Counted from the first letter of the stretch, positions 15,230 to 23,961 are shown. The stretch is DNA of 29,404 nt from DAISIL01 sp036822015 (GCA_036822015.1 DAISIL010000041.1:1-29404), one strand, 5' to 3'. The notes: generated from the letters alone by a model not told the origin. Made by a program: numbers and translations.

Positions 15230-16558
15230 TTATGAAGTCGTCGCCAGCCGTTCTGCCTGTACGGCTTGTGCATAGCGTTGGTAAAACTCACTGACGGTAT
15301 GGATGCCTTTCAGGATGATCTCGGTACTCATGCGTTCGTTGGGTGAGTGGATGGCGTTTTCGTTCAGTCCAAAGCCCATCATGATCGCCTCCAAACCCAA
15401 TATCTCCCGAAACAAAGAAACAATCGGGATGCTTCCTCCGCCGCGCACGGCCAGTGGCTTTACCCCAAAAGCGGCTTCGTAAGCGGACTCGGCCGCCCGA
15501 TAAGCTACTGAATCCGTACTCGTAACCATCGGTTGCCCGCCGTGATGCGGCCGCACCGATACGCGCACGCCTGCCGGAGCGATGGATAAGAAATGCTCCG
15601 TAAAGAGCTGGGTGATCTCGTCGGGGTCTTGATCCGGAACAAGGCGCATCGACAACTTGGCGTGTGCCTCCGATGGGATGACCGTTTTGGCGCCCTCACC
15701 TGTATAGCCACCCCAGATGCCGTTTACGTCCAGGGTAGGGCGTATGGTGGTACGAGCAAAAGCCGAGTAGCCCGTCTCGCCGTAGAGCGCATCTAGCTCG
15801 AGGCTATCGCGGTAGCTTTGGTCGCTGATCGGGACTTGACGCAATGCCTCTGCCTCGGCATCGGAGATGGGCAGGACGCGGTCGTAGAAACCCGGAATCG
15901 TGATGCGCCCTTCGGCATCGTGGAGCGAGGCAATCATCTGGGCCAGGGCGTTGATGGGATTGCGGGCTACGCCGCCGTAGAGACCCGAGTGCAAATCGCG
16001 GTTGGGGCCTGTTACGGTTACCTCCACGTAAGAAAGCCCCCGCAGCCCCGTCGTGATGCTGGGAATCTCTGCCGAAAGCATCGTGGTATCCGAAAGAATG
16101 ATGACATCGGCGGCGAGCTTGGCTTTGTGTTGGGTCAAAAACTCGGGTAGGCTATCCGATCCCACCTCCTCTTCGCCTTCTACCATAAACTTGACGTTGC
16201 AAGGCAGACCGCCGTTTTGTTGCAAGACCTCCAAAGCCTTGAACTGGGCCCAAAACTGCCCCTTGTTGTCGTCGGCACCACGGGCGTAGAGGTATCCATC
16301 CCTGACTTCGGGATCAAACGGGTCGCTCTTCCAAAGCTCGAGGGGTTCGGGTGGCTGTACGTCGTAGTGTCCATAGACCAACACCGTAGGTGCTTCGGGA
16401 TCAATGATTTTTTCGGCATAGACCACAGGAAATCCTTTCGTAGGGCATATCTCGGCTTTGTCCATTCCAATCTCGCGGAAGGCTTTTTGGAGATACTCGG
16501 CCGTGCGTAGTACGTCCTGGTGATGCTCACTTTTGGCACTGACGGAGGGCTGGCGCAG
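15230..16558 (-). CDS. M20 family dipeptidase (5' end in gap)
   Basis: 442 residues are visible; the N-terminus, probably about 20 residues, is lost in the 100-N gap. Metal ligands and catalytic residues of the M20 (CNDP-like) dipeptidases are all present: VYGHYDVQP (His and Asp), YARGADDNKG (bridging Asp), EGEEEVGS (general base Glu and ligand), LSDTTML (Asp ligand) and NAIHSPNE (His ligand). The dimerisation lid domain with GPNRDLHSGLYGG lies between. Cytosolic di-zinc peptidase for small peptides. It is followed by the response regulator gene with 15 bp between. The apparent fusion to the DUF4292 gene across the gap is an artefact. Confidence 0.96.
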   Translation of the reverse strand: MRQPSVSAKSEHHQDVLRTAEYLQKAFREIGMDKAEICPTKGFPVVYAEKIIDPEAPTVLVYGHYDVQPPEPLELWKSDPFDPEVRDGYLYARGADDNKGQFWAQFKALEVLQQNGGLPCNVKFMVEGEEEVGSDSLPEFLTQHKAKLAADVIILSDTTMLSAEIPSITTGLRGLSYVEVTVTGPNRDLHSGLYGGVARNPINALAQMIASLHDAEGRITIPGFYDRVLPISDAEAEALRQVPISDQSYRDSLELDALYGETGYSAFARTTIRPTLDVNGIWGGYTGEGAKTVIPSEAHAKLSMRLVPDQDPDEITQLFTEHFLSIAPAGVRVSVRPHHGGQPMVTSTDSVAYRAAESAYEAAFGVKPLAVRGGGSIPIVSLFREILGLEAIMMGFGLNENAIHSPNERMSTEIILKGIHTVSEFYQRYAQAVQAERLATTS

Positions 16559-16658
16559 NNNNNNNNNNNNNNNNNNNNNNNNNNNNNNNNNNNNNNNNNN
16601 NNNNNNNNNNNNNNNNNNNNNNNNNNNNNNNNNNNNNNNNNNNNNNNNNNNNNNNNNN
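16559..16658. other. Assembly gap (100 N)
   Basis: One hundred unknown bases, a conventional length for a gap of unknown size. It removes the end of the DUF4292 gene and the start of the M20 peptidase gene. What is missing from each suggests that the true gap could be short, but more sequence cannot be excluded. Confidence 0.98.
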
Positions 16659-17371
16659 TCTTTGAGTAGGTCGATGCGTTGTATATCCGTCTGAAAATAA
16701 GCGCGTTTGGGCGCATCTTCGTAGATAAAGTCAAGGGTAGCTTCGCCGCTAAACGGGAGGAGTTGCCGGCTGCCGGACAGGGGACGAAAGTCGCTGTACG
16801 TAACTTGCATGTTCTGCTGGGCCAGGGTGTCTTGTACGGTCAGTCGGGTGAGTTTGAGGGTACGCCGACTAATCAAACTTTCGATCAAGAAAGAAGCCAC
16901 TTTTTGATTGACCAAAAACGATTCTTCGCCCTTGAGGGGTTTGTCGAAGCCGCCCTCCAGCGGCAGGGTGTTGCCGAGCAGGATGGCTTGGATCATCTGG
17001 AAGTCAAGGTCGAAGTTGATCCGCTCTCCGAGACCTTTCATGTCGTAGGCCATAAAGTCGTTGTGGAGACGATCAATGACAAAAGCCGAGTCGGTACGGA
17101 TCAAGGCGCGTAGGGCTTCGATGCCCAGGACGGGGCGCAAGGACATCCAGATCAGGCTATCTTTGGCCATCCTGATAATGACCGAAGAGCTAAGCCGCTG
17201 TTTGTCGTCCTGGTAGGTGAGCTTTCCTCGGGCCTCCAAAAACTGGAAGTCCACGTTTTGCACCCCCAGCTCATCCATGAGCGGGCGTGTGGTTACGCTC
17301 GGCGTTTTTTTGCAACTCATCAAGAAGAGCATTGCCAGGCAAAGCCCTCCAAACCAGGGAGATATTTTCAT
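16659..17371 (-). CDS. DUF4292 lipoprotein (3' end in gap)
   Basis: 237 residues visible from the ATG at 17371. A lipoprotein signal peptide ends with the lipobox LMSC (before KKTP). The mature part carries the pattern of the Bacteroidota DUF4292 family: an early FLEARGKLTYQD strand, KDSLIWMSLRPVLGIEALRALI, a middle DSAFVIDR strand, and later RTLKLTRLTVQDT. The fold is likely related to the LolA/LppX-type lipid-carrier half-barrel, which would suit a periplasmic or outer-membrane role; this is inference. Probably only about 20 residues are missing at the C-terminus. A perfect TATCTTTG box ends six bases upstream of the ATG, and the terminator of the redoxin gene lies just before it. Confidence 0.85.
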
Positions 17372-17377
17372 AGCAAA

Positions 17378-17385
17378 CAAAGATA
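17378..17385 (-). promoter_or_regulatory. Bacteroidota -7 element of the DUF4292 gene
   Basis: TATCTTTG on the minus strand matches TAnnTTTG exactly and ends six bases before the ATG, so the transcript may start at or next to the start codon. Confidence 0.5.
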
Positions 17386-17400
17386 CACAAAAAAATGCAC

Positions 17401-17430
17401 AAAAAAACCTTGCCCGCAAGGCAGGCAAGG
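17401..17430 (-). terminator. Rho-independent terminator after the redoxin gene
   Basis: On the minus strand CCTTGCC pairs with GGCAAGG (7 bp, 9-nt loop), followed by seven T. It lies 28 bp after the stop of the redoxin-like gene. Confidence 0.85.
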
Positions 17431-17458
17431 ATAAGAACGCATCAGCGGATGGGCAGGT

Positions 17459-18076
17459 TTATTTGGCCCACTTGATCGTGCAACCCACAGCGGGTACTTC
17501 TTTGGGATTGACAACTTTACCCTTCAAGAGGCTATTGACGGCATCCTTTACGTAGTGCTTATCGGCTTTGGCGGCATCGCGGGGGCTGTTGTCGAGTGTG
17601 CCAATGAAGGCTACCTGGCTACCTTTGCCGGACTTCTGGACGATATAAACATGGGGGGTCTTTTGGGCCCCAAAGGCTTCGGCTACTTTTTGGTCGTCGT
17701 CGGCTAGGTAGGGGAAGGGGTATCCCTTGACCTCGGCTACTTTTTGCATGGCTTCAAAGGAATCGTCATCGACGGTTTTGGTGTTGGGGTTGATCGCGAT
17801 GACGGGGTATCCGAGGGGGCGCAGTTCTTTGTCGAGTTCGATGATGCGGCTTTCGTAGGCCTTGGCAAAGGGGCAGTGGTTGCAGGTGAAGATCACGATG
17901 GCTCCTTTGTGGTCTTTGAGGTAGGCATTGAAGTCGATCATCTGCCCGTCCACATTTTTGAGGGTGAAATTATCAACATTACTGCCGACTTTGTAGCCCG
18001 TTTGAGCAAAAGTGGCCGCCGTGAAGCCGAGGGCAAAGAAAAGGGCGAGAACAAAAGAAAATTTGCGTGTTTGCAT
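17459..18076 (-). CDS. Exported redoxin/thioredoxin-like protein with CNHC motif
   Basis: 205 residues. A signal peptide (1-24, ending ATFAQ) is followed by a thioredoxin fold of the AhpC/TSA-redoxin type: VGSNVDNFTLKNVDGQ at the start, the active-site motif TCNHCPFAKAY (cysteines 65 and 68) and the cis-proline in KTPHVYIV (Pro141). The C-terminal AVGCTIKWAK places a third cysteine at 199, a feature of this subfamily. It is expected to act in the periplasm as a thiol-dependent reductase or peroxidase; the substrate is unknown. The TlpA-like gene lies directly upstream with 15 bp between, and a terminator follows, so the two form a unit. Confidence 0.9.
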   Translation of the reverse strand: MQTRKFSFVLALFFALGFTAATFAQTGYKVGSNVDNFTLKNVDGQMIDFNAYLKDHKGAIVIFTCNHCPFAKAYESRIIELDKELRPLGYPVIAINPNTKTVDDDSFEAMQKVAEVKGYPFPYLADDDQKVAEAFGAQKTPHVYIVQKSGKGSQVAFIGTLDNSPRDAAKADKHYVKDAVNSLLKGKVVNPKEVPAVGCTIKWAK

Positions 18077-18091
18077 AGGATGATAGAAAAG

Positions 18092-18595
18092 TTAAGGGTG
18101 AATGATTGGTTGAAGAATGTTTTCCAAATCTGATTCGGAGAGTTCCTGGGCATAAAACGAACGGATACCTTTTTTGTTATTGACCACGAGGGTCGCGGGT
18201 ATGTTGCCCTGCCAGTCGGGTTGGATGGCGGGCATCCATTGGGCAGCATCGCTTTCGTCGAGCAGGACTACCTTTGCCTGGATGCCTTTGCGCTCCACAA
18301 AGGGAATGACCCGCTTTTCTAAGTTATCTGCAAAATCCAGCGAAACAAAGATCACCGATACGCCTTCGGATGTGTAGCGGTTGTGGATGGCTTCAAAGTG
18401 TGGCATCTCGGCTACGCAAGGGCGACACCAGGTGGCCCAAAAATTGATGATCCGTGTTTGGTCATCAGGGGTTTCGATAAGGTCTTGGAGTTGTTTGAGG
18501 TTGATTTTTTCTACGGAGGCAGCAGGGCTTTGTGCCAGGCTGTTTACCCCGAGCATGATGAATATCCCTAACAAAACAAACAAACGCATCGGCAT
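18092..18595 (-). CDS. TlpA-like exported thiol-disulfide oxidoreductase
   Basis: 167 residues. A signal peptide (about 1-21, ending LAQ) leads into a thioredoxin fold with INFWATWCRPCVAEMPHFE, the active-site cysteines 57 and 60, and a cis-proline in NIPATLVV. TlpA/ResA-like proteins reduce disulfides on the outer side of the inner membrane, for example in cytochrome c maturation. A haem-protein peroxidase is encoded about 4 kb away, which would need apocytochrome reduction, but a specific link is conjecture. An ATG two codons further in (18589) is an equally good start. The redoxin gene follows. Confidence 0.92.
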   Translation of the reverse strand: MPMRLFVLLGIFIMLGVNSLAQSPAASVEKINLKQLQDLIETPDDQTRIINFWATWCRPCVAEMPHFEAIHNRYTSEGVSVIFVSLDFADNLEKRVIPFVERKGIQAKVVLLDESDAAQWMPAIQPDWQGNIPATLVVNNKKGIRSFYAQELSESDLENILQPIIHP

Positions 18596-18714
18596 ATCGT
18601 ATCTGGATTTAATTGATCTGATCTTCTAAACGCAAAAAAAGTACATTCATTGGTTGATCGGCTTGTATTTAACCGGTTCTTAACAGCGTTTTAGGGCTTC
18701 TTAAAGTATTTGTG

Positions 18715-18745
18715 TTTGTTTAGGAGCATAAAATCCATACATTTG
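18715..18745 (+). promoter_or_regulatory. Near-consensus Bacteroidota promoter at the permease start codon
   Basis: TTTG at 18715-18718, a 19-base spacer, and TACATTTG at 18738-18745: a full match to the TTTG-N19-TAnnTTTG consensus. It ends six bases before the ATG at 18752, so transcription should begin at the start codon. Confidence 0.6.
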
Positions 18746-18751
18746 TTTAGC

Positions 18752-20017
18752 ATGAGCAAATTAAAGAAACAAAAAGCAGCATCCATCGAAAACATCCGAG
18801 AGGCTTTTGCTTCGGTGCGAGGAAATCTCTTGCGCACCATCCTGACGGTGATGATTATTGCTGTCGGGATTATGTCCTTGGTGGGCATCCTGACGGCGAT
18901 TGATAGCATTGAGTACGCGCTCGTGTCGGGTTTGAGCGACCTGGGAGCCAGTAGCTTCGATGTCCGCAGCAAAAACAACAACCAGCGCGGGCGACGCGGC
19001 GGTATCAGCGAGAAGGCCGCTGATCCCATCAAGTACCGCGAGGTCAAGGCGTTCAAGGATCGCTACACGGGATCGCAGCGGGTGGCCATGTACACCTACG
19101 TCAGTCAGTCGGCGGAGGTAAAAGCCGGTGGCAAAAAGACCAACCCCAACAGCACCATCATCGGTGCCGATGATTTTTATATCCCCAACAAGGGTTTGAG
19201 CCTGCAAGCGGGCCGCAACTTTTCGCCGATTGAGTTGCAGTATGGCTCGCCGGTGGCCATTTTGGGGCAGGAGATTGTCAGCCAGCTCTTCGAGAAGACC
19301 TCTCCACTGGAGCAGTCGGTGAGCATTAACGGTGTGCGCTACCGCGTGATTGGTGTCCTGGAGAAGAAAGGCGGACTGGGCGGCAACCGAGGGAGTGATC
19401 GAAGTGTCTTGCTACCCCTGGTTAGTGCCAACACTTTGGGCAGTGATCGGGAGTTGCGCTACGAGCTGACGGTGAGTGTAGAAAACCCAGCCCAGATACA
19501 AGAGGCGATGGGCGAAGCCACAGGACTGATGCGGCTGATCCGTCGGGATGCTTTGGGCAAGCCCGAGTCCTTTGAGGTATCGCGGAGTGAATCCCTGGCC
19601 CAGTCGCTTTCGGAGGCTACGGGGCAGCTTCAAATTGGCGGACTGGGTATCGGACTGATAACGCTTTTTGGGGCTTCGATTGGGCTAATGAACATCATGT
19701 TGGTTTCGGTAACGGAGCGCACCCGCGAGATCGGTATTCGGAAGTCTTTGGGGGCAACACCGGGCTTGATTCGGCAGCAGTTTTTGGTAGAAGCGATTAT
19801 GATTTGCCAGATTGGGGGTGTAATCGGCATTATTTTTGGCATTTTGATTGGCAATCTGGTCGCGGGCTTTGTGGCCTCGGGTGGGGGCTTCGTGATGCCC
19901 TGGCTGTGGATTGGACTAGGGGTATTTTTGTGTGTGGCGGTGGGCATTTTGTCGGGTATCTATCCGGCCATGAAAGCAGCCCGCCTTGATCCCATCGAAG
20001 CCTTGCGTTATGAGTGA
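18752..20017 (+). CDS. MacB/FtsX-type ABC transporter permease
   Basis: 421 residues. TM1 is at about 27-50, a large periplasmic MacB-PCD domain at 50-290, and three more TM helices toward the C-terminus form the FtsX domain (about 300-322, 350-375 and 383-405). The conserved coupling segment VTERTREIGIRKSLGATP contacts the ATPase, and the end SGIYPAMKAARLDPIEALRYE is characteristic. Such permeases work in mechanotransmission or in export of lipoproteins, peptides or drugs. No ATPase or periplasmic adaptor gene is adjacent, so it must use one encoded elsewhere. The ATG 14 codons into the longer frame is chosen because the promoter lies directly before it. Confidence 0.95.
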   Translation: MSKLKKQKAASIENIREAFASVRGNLLRTILTVMIIAVGIMSLVGILTAIDSIEYALVSGLSDLGASSFDVRSKNNNQRGRRGGISEKAADPIKYREVKAFKDRYTGSQRVAMYTYVSQSAEVKAGGKKTNPNSTIIGADDFYIPNKGLSLQAGRNFSPIELQYGSPVAILGQEIVSQLFEKTSPLEQSVSINGVRYRVIGVLEKKGGLGGNRGSDRSVLLPLVSANTLGSDRELRYELTVSVENPAQIQEAMGEATGLMRLIRRDALGKPESFEVSRSESLAQSLSEATGQLQIGGLGIGLITLFGASIGLMNIMLVSVTERTREIGIRKSLGATPGLIRQQFLVEAIMICQIGGVIGIIFGILIGNLVAGFVASGGGFVMPWLWIGLGVFLCVAVGILSGIYPAMKAARLDPIEALRYE

Positions 20018-20064
20018 GCCAGTATGGATTCTTTTGTTCTACATCAACTAAATCAACAACAGCC

Positions 20065-20841
20065 ATGAAAAAGCCGTGGATTTTATTACTTGGGTTTTTG
20101 GGTTGGGCTAGCACCGTAGCCATGGCACAACAAAACCTCAAATCGTTTAAGGGAACTGCCTGGTACGTCTCCGAGATCATCACCTATCAAGCCAACAAAG
20201 ATGCCGAAGAGAAAAAGCTACCCCCCGAAAAGAACACCGTCTCGTTTACGAACGAAAACCGCTATACCCTTAACTTTCCCGATGTGTCGGGGATGAAAGC
20301 CGCTGGTTTTTTTGTGGAAGAAAACTCAACCGTCGTCTTGAGCGACTTAGAGGGAAAGATGTATTCCTATGTTTTTCAGATCAATAAGCGAACAGAAGAC
20401 GAGGTCATTGCCGTTTATCTGCCCTTTCGTCCCTCACCCCAAAAGATCATCCTGATCTTTAAGCGTTCGATTCCGCAGGTAGCCGAAACCAAAAGCCCCA
20501 CCGCCGCAACGGCCGACTTTAGCGGCATCTGGAAAAGCCAAGCCGACATCTACGGATTGCGCCTCAAGATTGAGCAAATCGGCACTGTCTTGCACGGCGT
20601 ACACGATGCCAAAGGGACGGACATCAACCGTTACAGTGTCATCGGTGAAGTCAAGGACGGAAAAGCCATCGTCGAACTCCGCAGCCAGGTATCTCACGAT
20701 CAGATAGGCAAAGCCGAGATCACCAAAAATGCCGATGGCTCCCTGGCCTGGAAGGTCTTAGAGGGACCCAATGCTGCCTTCTTGCGCAGCCGCACCATCG
20801 ACGGGGCCAAGCTCACCCGCTACGAGGATTACAACAACTAG
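20065..20841 (+). CDS. Exported protein of unknown function, two-domain
   Basis: 258 residues with a clear signal peptide (MKKPWILLLGFLGWAS..., cleavage near AMAQ). I do not recognise a family. Two similar-sized parts are visible: residues 22-150, starting FKGTAWYVSEIITY and dominated by strands, and 165-258, starting ADFSGIWKSQADIYGLRLKIEQ. Both begin with a (F/S)xG(T/I)W or GTAW-like strand, as in lipocalin-like or small beta-barrel domains. A pattern of short strands with NADGSLAW and RYEDYNN at the end fits a secreted beta-barrel or ligand-binding protein. It follows the permease gene by 47 bp and could be co-transcribed. Confidence 0.72.
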   Translation: MKKPWILLLGFLGWASTVAMAQQNLKSFKGTAWYVSEIITYQANKDAEEKKLPPEKNTVSFTNENRYTLNFPDVSGMKAAGFFVEENSTVVLSDLEGKMYSYVFQINKRTEDEVIAVYLPFRPSPQKIILIFKRSIPQVAETKSPTAATADFSGIWKSQADIYGLRLKIEQIGTVLHGVHDAKGTDINRYSVIGEVKDGKAIVELRSQVSHDQIGKAEITKNADGSLAWKVLEGPNAAFLRSRTIDGAKLTRYEDYNN

Positions 20842-20879
20842 CACGAAATGTCTCACCAGCCCATGACCTCCCTCTTGAC

Positions 20880-23090
20880 TTGAACAGCCTCCCTGCACAT
20901 ATCCCCACGCCCAGTCTTTACCGGTGTAGTCTGTTTATCTGGCTTTGGGGATGGCTCCTGGCAGGAGCAGTGATGGGACAAGAATCAGGGACACCAGCGG
21001 TCATTGAAATTTTTGTTACATCAGAGAACCGCCTGCCCATCCGAGAGCATATTTGGCTCCTCCCCGACCCCAAAGGCGACTACACCCTGGGCGAACTCAC
21101 CAGCCCCAGTGCTGATCTTCCCTGGCAGCTCCTCGGGGGCGTACCCAACCTGGACTTCAAGGATGCCCAGGCCTACTGGCTGCGCCTACAACTCGATATA
21201 CCCATGCGCCAAAATTGGTATATGGGATTGGAGTTGCCGCTCATAGATCGGATAGACCTCTATCGTCCCTTTTCGGAGGGCGGCCATGAGCAGGTTTCGG
21301 CTGGTTATGGTTTGCCTTTCTCCGTTCGCGAGGTGCCGCATCACCTGTTCTTTTTTGAGTTGCGTCAATCAGGGACGTATTACCTGCGGGTGCAGTCGCG
21401 GGCCCGTGCCTTAGTGCCACTTTTTGCGATGGATGCCTATAACTTTAAGCATTTTGCCCTTTGGGAAAACTTCGTGCAAGGGGCATTTTATGGCTTTTTG
21501 GGCTTGATGTTCTTTATTGCCTTTTTCCTCTATTTCAGTTCGGGCAGGCGGTCGTTGTATCTTTTTTATGCGTTGTTTATTGTGGGTAACCTACTCGTTC
21601 AGGGATACATCAGCGGTTTTGCTCATGCGTATTTGTTTCCTGAAAGCCCCGAGTGGTACAACACCTTTAATTTGGCGATGGTCTCTTCCCTGACCTCCTT
21701 TTTTCATCTTTGGTTCGGGATTTATTTTCTGGGCAAAAAACTGCTGTTGCGCCTGCCACGGGTACGTTATCTGCTCGGGGTGGTGATGGCATTGCTCCTG
21801 GCAGTACAGCTATTGAGTTGGACACCCTGGAGGGGGCTGGCCTATGAGCTAATGAGCGTGGCTTCGTTTACGTCTAACTTATCTCTGCTTGGACTCTCTA
21901 TCTGGATGATCCGGCGGCGATATAGTGCGCAACTTTTGGTTTTTCTGCTGGGGCATAGCATTTTTGTTGTAGGCTACACCTTTGTTTTTGCGGTGTATTT
22001 GGAGCTAGTGGCTTATTTCAGTTTCGTAACGTACATCTCGGAGTTGAGTTCGATCGGTGAAGTGATCTGCTTTACGCTGGCCTTGATGATGCAGATGGCA
22101 CAGTTTAGGAAAGAAAAGCAAATCGCTCAAAGCCGCCTGCTCTCCATGACCCGCAACCAAAGCCAACGCCTCGAAGACCGCGTCCGAGAGCGCACAGAGG
22201 AACTCCGCCAACGCAACGAAGAGATGCTCGCCCAAAACGAAGAGTTGCGCCAGCAGCAAGAAGAAATGCTCGCCCAGCGCGACCTAATCGAAGAACAAAA
22301 ACAATCGCTCGAAGCGCGTAACGTACAGATCACGGATAGCATACGCTACGCCCGCTCGATCCAATATGCCCTACTCCCCAACCAAAACCGCCTCCAGACA
22401 GCCATCACGGATCACTTTGTCATTTATCGCCCTCGCGATATGGTTTCGGGTGATTTTTATTGGCTCTATGACAAGCACCCCGATTACTACTTCCTGGCCG
22501 TCATTGATTGTACGGGACATGGAGTGCCGGGGGCTTTTATGTCCGTGATGGCCAACGAAGCCCTCAACTACATCTTGCTCCTGGAGCAACTCTCCGATCC
22601 TGCCCTGATCCTCGAAAAACTCGATGCCGTCATCACCGAAAACCTCCTCGAAAAGCAGAACAGCCAAGACGACGGCATGGTACTCAACCTCCTACGCCTG
22701 CCCAAAGATACCTCCCGCGACGCAACCCTTGTTATGGCCGCTGCCTGGCAAGATGCTTACCATTGGGACGGACACGAGTTGCACGTTCTGGCACCCACAC
22801 GAAGAGGCATCGGCAGTGGAGGTGGGCATCGGCAGCGGGCTGTCCCCTTTGAAAACATCCAGTTGCGTATCCAGCCAGGACAAACCCTTTACTTGTCCAC
22901 CGACGGACTGAAAGACCAGCACGACCGCCTCGGAAACAAGCTCGGCAAACGCCGCTTTCAGGCTCTCCTGGAGGAGGCTGCTACTTTGCCCTTCGCCGAG
23001 CAGCATCGCTTCATAGAGTATGCCTTAGAGCGGCACCAGGGCAGCACCAAGCAGCGCGATGATATTACCCTGATCGGATTGCTTTTTTGA
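20880..23090 (+). CDS. 7TMR-DISM receptor with coiled coil and PP2C/SpoIIE phosphatase
   Basis: 736 residues. Signal peptide 1-34; a periplasmic 7TMR-DISMED2-type beta domain (about 40-185); seven membrane helices (195-405); a coiled coil (410-490) with a repeated EEMLAQ; then a SpoIIE-type PP2C Ser/Thr phosphatase (515-736). Metal-binding aspartates appear in MVSGDFYW (525), VIDCTGHGVPGAF (543), YLSTDGLKD (675) and QRDDITLIG (727-728). It probably senses an external ligand and dephosphorylates an anti-sigma-factor antagonist-like protein. No such partner (STAS, HPK-like kinase) is nearby. The start is a TTG: the open frame before it has no ATG, GTG or TTG, and the signal peptide fits, so the exact start is moderately certain. 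Confidence 0.95.
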   Translation: MNSLPAHIPTPSLYRCSLFIWLWGWLLAGAVMGQESGTPAVIEIFVTSENRLPIREHIWLLPDPKGDYTLGELTSPSADLPWQLLGGVPNLDFKDAQAYWLRLQLDIPMRQNWYMGLELPLIDRIDLYRPFSEGGHEQVSAGYGLPFSVREVPHHLFFFELRQSGTYYLRVQSRARALVPLFAMDAYNFKHFALWENFVQGAFYGFLGLMFFIAFFLYFSSGRRSLYLFYALFIVGNLLVQGYISGFAHAYLFPESPEWYNTFNLAMVSSLTSFFHLWFGIYFLGKKLLLRLPRVRYLLGVVMALLLAVQLLSWTPWRGLAYELMSVASFTSNLSLLGLSIWMIRRRYSAQLLVFLLGHSIFVVGYTFVFAVYLELVAYFSFVTYISELSSIGEVICFTLALMMQMAQFRKEKQIAQSRLLSMTRNQSQRLEDRVRERTEELRQRNEEMLAQNEELRQQQEEMLAQRDLIEEQKQSLEARNVQITDSIRYARSIQYALLPNQNRLQTAITDHFVIYRPRDMVSGDFYWLYDKHPDYYFLAVIDCTGHGVPGAFMSVMANEALNYILLLEQLSDPALILEKLDAVITENLLEKQNSQDDGMVLNLLRLPKDTSRDATLVMAAAWQDAYHWDGHELHVLAPTRRGIGSGGGHRQRAVPFENIQLRIQPGQTLYLSTDGLKDQHDRLGNKLGKRRFQALLEEAATLPFAEQHRFIEYALERHQGSTKQRDDITLIGLLF

Positions 23091-23124
23091 GTTGATTAAA
23101 ATTGTTAAAATTTTGATGCCCTTT

Positions 23125-23154
23125 TTTGATGGGTCATTTTTATCCTTACTTTTA
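23125..23154 (+). promoter_or_regulatory. Probable phaB promoter
   Basis: TTTG at 23125-23128, an 18-base spacer and TACTTTTA at 23147-23154, one base off TAnnTTTG. It lies 43 bp upstream of the phaB ATG. Confidence 0.4.
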
Positions 23155-23197
23155 ACCAAACTACATTAAACCAAACAAACTAAACGCACGCTACAAA

Positions 23198-23944
23198 ATG
23201 GATCAAGACAAAAAGTTGATCGCGCTCATCACGGGAGCCACCGGAGGCCTCGGTACGGCCATGTGTAAGAAACTCATTGAGGATGGCTTTCGGGTCGTGG
23301 CCAACTACCGCAGCCCCGATAAGGCCGAAGCCTGGCAGAAAGAGATGGAAGCCGAGGGATACAAAATTGCCATGGCTCAGGCTGATGTCTGCGACTTTGA
23401 CCAGGTAGGCGACATGATGGCAAAGATCAAGCAAGACCTCGGCACAATAGACGTTTTGGTCAATAACGCGGGCATTACCCGAGATGGGCAGTTTCGGCGG
23501 ATGACGGCCAACGACTGGAACGATGTCATCTCGACCAACCTCACCAGTGCCTTTAATTGTACCCGCCACGTGATCGAACCCATGATCGATCAGAACTTTG
23601 GGCGCATCATCAACATTTCGTCCGTCAATGGGCAACGGGCGCAGTTTGGGCAAGTCAATTACGCCGCAGCTAAGGCGGGTTTGCATGGCTTCACCAAAAC
23701 GCTAGCCATTGAGGTTGCCCGCAAAGGCGTTACCGTCAATACGATCTCGCCGGGCTACATTGCTACGGATATGGTGATGGCTGTCCCGGAGGAGGTGCGC
23801 GATAAGATCGTCTCCCAGATTCCCGTCGGGCGACTTGGCGGCACCGAAGAGGTAGCTTATTTGGTGTCTTTCCTGGCCTCGCGCAAGTCGGGCTTCATCA
23901 CGGGAGCCAACTACGCCATCAACGGAGGGCAGCACGTTTACTAA
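23198..23944 (+). CDS. phaB: Acetoacetyl-CoA reductase PhaB (SDR family)
   Basis: 248 residues. Rossmann glycine motif TGATGGLG (14-21), NNAG, the catalytic Ser/Tyr/Lys set in NISSVNGQ and VNYAAAKAG, and the PhaB-specific stretch NAGITRDGQFRRMTANDWND. It ends SPGYIATDMVMA...NGGQHVY, close to PhaB of Cupriavidus. It reduces acetoacetyl-CoA to (R)-3-hydroxybutyryl-CoA with NADPH, the second step of polyhydroxybutyrate synthesis. FabG is the near relative; the internal motifs favour PhaB. phaA and phaC are not in the window. A PAP2-like membrane protein gene follows with 17 bp between. Confidence 0.92.
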   Translation: MDQDKKLIALITGATGGLGTAMCKKLIEDGFRVVANYRSPDKAEAWQKEMEAEGYKIAMAQADVCDFDQVGDMMAKIKQDLGTIDVLVNNAGITRDGQFRRMTANDWNDVISTNLTSAFNCTRHVIEPMIDQNFGRIINISSVNGQRAQFGQVNYAAAKAGLHGFTKTLAIEVARKGVTVNTISPGYIATDMVMAVPEEVRDKIVSQIPVGRLGGTEEVAYLVSFLASRKSGFITGANYAINGGQHVY

Positions 23945-23961
23945 TCACGAAGCAACTAGCG

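Noticed and set aside
15230..17428. A 732-residue frame joining the DUF4292 lipoprotein and the M20 peptidase
   Set aside because: The join is made only by 100 N; the families on both sides are complete apart from short ends.
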